DNA of 64,000 bases from Candidatus Endolissoclinum faulkneri L2 (GTDB taxonomy: Bacteria; Pseudomonadota; Alphaproteobacteria; Thalassobaculales; Thalassobaculaceae). The notes under the pieces were generated by a model, which saw only the letters and a list, made by a program, of their open reading frames with translations, ran no database searches and was not told the DNA's origin. Made by a program: the position numbers and the translations under genes. Below, piece after piece: positions 62,055 through 64,000 of this stretch. The stretch lies in NCBI RefSeq assembly GCF_000319385.1, contig NC_019566.1:633265-697264 (forward strand), written 5' to 3'. Within the stretch, counting starts at the first letter, position 1. Each line of letters opens with the position of its first letter.

Positions 62055-64000
62055 AAAGCGCATCTCTTTCCACCAGAAAACTAAAACTGAGAAACAGACA
62101 ATCCTCATTTACTTTCTTCTAATTAACTAAAAATAAATTAATACTGTAATTTTTAATTTATCAGAAAAGTGAATTATTTAGGATTCTCAGATGTTAAAGC
62201 TTAATAAAAAAATTAAGTCTATTGCGGAAAACCTTTTTTTTTTACAAAAAGTCAGTATTTTGCATTTACTAAATAAGTTAGTATTATAATTATATCGCCT
62301 GTACTCAAATTATTAGCAAATTTTATCCATTGTTTTTTTGCTGTTTTGATAAAAGCATTTAACTTTTTATTTAGCTTAATCAAATTGACAATTTGCCGCT
62401 TACAAAAAAGTATTTATGAATATATCATTGGACAGAACGCATTTTGTTATTTTGTAATCGCATTTTTGATAACTTAAGTACGACTAACATGACTAGATGT
62501 ATTGCATCTATACGCACTTATCTTTTTGCAATTACAGTTTTTATTTGAATACTGTAACAAGTTCAAATCCTTAAAAGATTATAATAAATTTATACCTATA
62601 ATAATCTAATATATAAATGTGTAATTTAATATACTTAATTAATAGTAACTATTCGATTATGTATTACATACCAAGAGTATGGAATACATTTAAAAAAAAT
62701 TTAATCGCAAATTCTGTTATTTATTTAAATTTTCGATCATTAATCTATACATTGATGATGTTCTTAATTATTCTTTAGAACTCATATATATCACCAAATT
62801 ATACATTTATAAATTGTCATATTATTTAGATTGTTTTAAAGATTTTACTATACTATCAGTAAGAATATGAAATACTAACCTTATTTGTTATCTGTACAAA
62901 GCATAGAGGTTAATTTCCCATATTTAAGCATTTAGTTTAGGATTGTCTTGATTTCCTTAAAATATTATTAAATCCAAATAGTTTCGATCATTGTAGAATA
63001 TGATACTTTGCGGCTATCTATTAAATAATTTTCCAGATTTCTTTATGATTTAATAAACACACAGAACAAAAGATGGCTTTATCTACAAATGCGGACATGA
63101 ACAAGAAATGTTTTTTTCGTAAGTTTTCTCTTAACTAATTGTAGATAAGATTTAATTTAAATACTAATCGTTAGTGATAGTGCAGAAAATCTGCTATTTA
63201 TTTGATCATTATCAAAGTAATCTCTGCACATAAAAAATTACTAAAACTATTCATTATAGTAATATGAATGGTGGTAAATTTTACTTTTCATCAAACTTGA
63301 TGAAGTTCAAGACATGTGTTCGCAATTCTTTACTTGATTTTTTTAATCAACTTCTATTGAGTTGAATACTTTCGGTATATTCGGTATAAATTTAAAAAAT
63401 AACTCTTAATTCTCTTTGTTCTTTTAATTTTGGGCTACGTATAGATGATACTGCATATTGTTAAGAAATCGATGAATTTTTCATATTGGTTAGAAACTTA
63501 ATGAAAGAAACTTCGTCAAAGTTATTTCAAACTCTAACTACAAAAAACAAAATCAATCGATGATTATCGTAATATATAATTAATATTTCGTATTGTTATT
63601 TTACGATGTAGATTAGTTTAATTATGGTGCTATTTTATATAGCTAAATAAAGCAGAAAGATATTTCGGATTAAAAAATTTTCCAGTATTCGATACTAAAA
63701 TATTAATCACTAACTTCGCTAGCTAATCGGAAAAATTAATTTTTATGATGAAGCACAAATATGATAAATTGTTAATAACATTTATCAAAAAGCATTTCTA
63801 CCTATCATTGGATGATATACGATTATTTATGACATATTTAAGCAAGTAATACAACAAAACTATACTTAAAAACTTTCTTAAATATACTTTTTCATACTGA
63901 AATGCTTCAAAAAATATAACGTAAAAATTTTCTAATTTCGCTGTGTATAAATTCTTCTATTTTCAAAATAAAATATGTTAAAGTTAACTATAAAAATTTT
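62055..64000. other. 1.9-kb AT-rich spacer to the window end
   Basis: No gene, RNA or strong hairpin recognised on either strand. A GTTCAAATCC motif near 62560 looks like a tRNA T-loop, but the flanks do not pair. A possible gene beyond 64000 cannot be judged. Confidence 0.55.

Noticed and set aside
62545..62575. GTTCAAATCC motif resembling a tRNA T-loop
   Set aside because: The flanking five bases on each side do not pair and no acceptor or anticodon arm can be drawn.
1..64000. CRISPR arrays, insertion sequences, prophage or biosynthetic gene clusters
   Set aside because: No regularly spaced repeats, transposase or integrase motifs, or polyketide/peptide synthetase domains are present in any frame I examined.

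Overview
The window looks like a piece of a chromosome from a host-restricted alphaproteobacterium in an early-to-middle stage of genome decay. Every recognisable gene is an ordinary alphaproteobacterial housekeeping gene, often still in its ancestral order: ispG..prfA-prmC..clpB; pdhA-pdhB-pdhC-lpd-lipA-ratA; ffs-dnaX; sdhCDAB. The DNA is strongly AT-rich, and by my sum only about 33.5 kb of 64 kb is coding. The rest is long, very AT-rich spacer of 0.5-2.3 kb. I see no mobile elements, prophage, CRISPR or rRNA. Low coding density with intact core metabolism fits Rhodospirillales-like symbionts such as 'Candidatus Endolissoclinum faulkneri' of tunicates. That name is inference from overall character, not from a search. 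Stop codons are standard; pdhC ends in TGA, so UGA is not reassigned.

Layout. 1-13.6 kb: gmk (+), a tiny CHCC zinc-finger gene (-), then a minus-strand block clpB, prmC, prfA, ispG and rsfS with large gaps. 14.4-25.6 kb: gpmI (+), dnaB (-), an inositol-monophosphatase-family gene (-) and a D-amino-acid transaminase gene (-). 26.5-33.2 kb: the densest part, a plus-strand pyruvate dehydrogenase and lipoate operon. 33.9-37.5 kb: tRNA-Ser(GGA), birA and a BON-domain lipoprotein gene. 39-52.7 kb (all -): a giant NAD-glutamate dehydrogenase, dnaX, the SRP RNA and sdhCDAB. 54-62 kb: hisC (+), argC (-), a short-chain dehydrogenase (-), mlaC (-) and mlaA (-).

Together the genes describe an aerobic heterotroph: lower glycolysis (GpmI) to pyruvate dehydrogenase, lipoylation (LipA), and the TCA cycle and respiratory chain through succinate dehydrogenase, with glutamate feeding in through GDH. 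Arginine and histidine/aromatic synthesis, isoprenoid synthesis (IspG), outer-membrane lipid maintenance (MlaA/MlaC) and the core of replication and translation are also represented.

The most notable observations are: (1) a decayed N-terminal lipoyl domain of the pyruvate dehydrogenase E1-beta gene, still readable between pdhA and pdhB; (2) two genes, hisC and rsfS, whose well-placed Shine-Dalgarno sequence points to ATT and ATA start codons; (3) about fifteen long perfect or near-perfect palindromes in the spacers, far more than chance predicts, most of them distant from any gene end. No new multigene system is evident.
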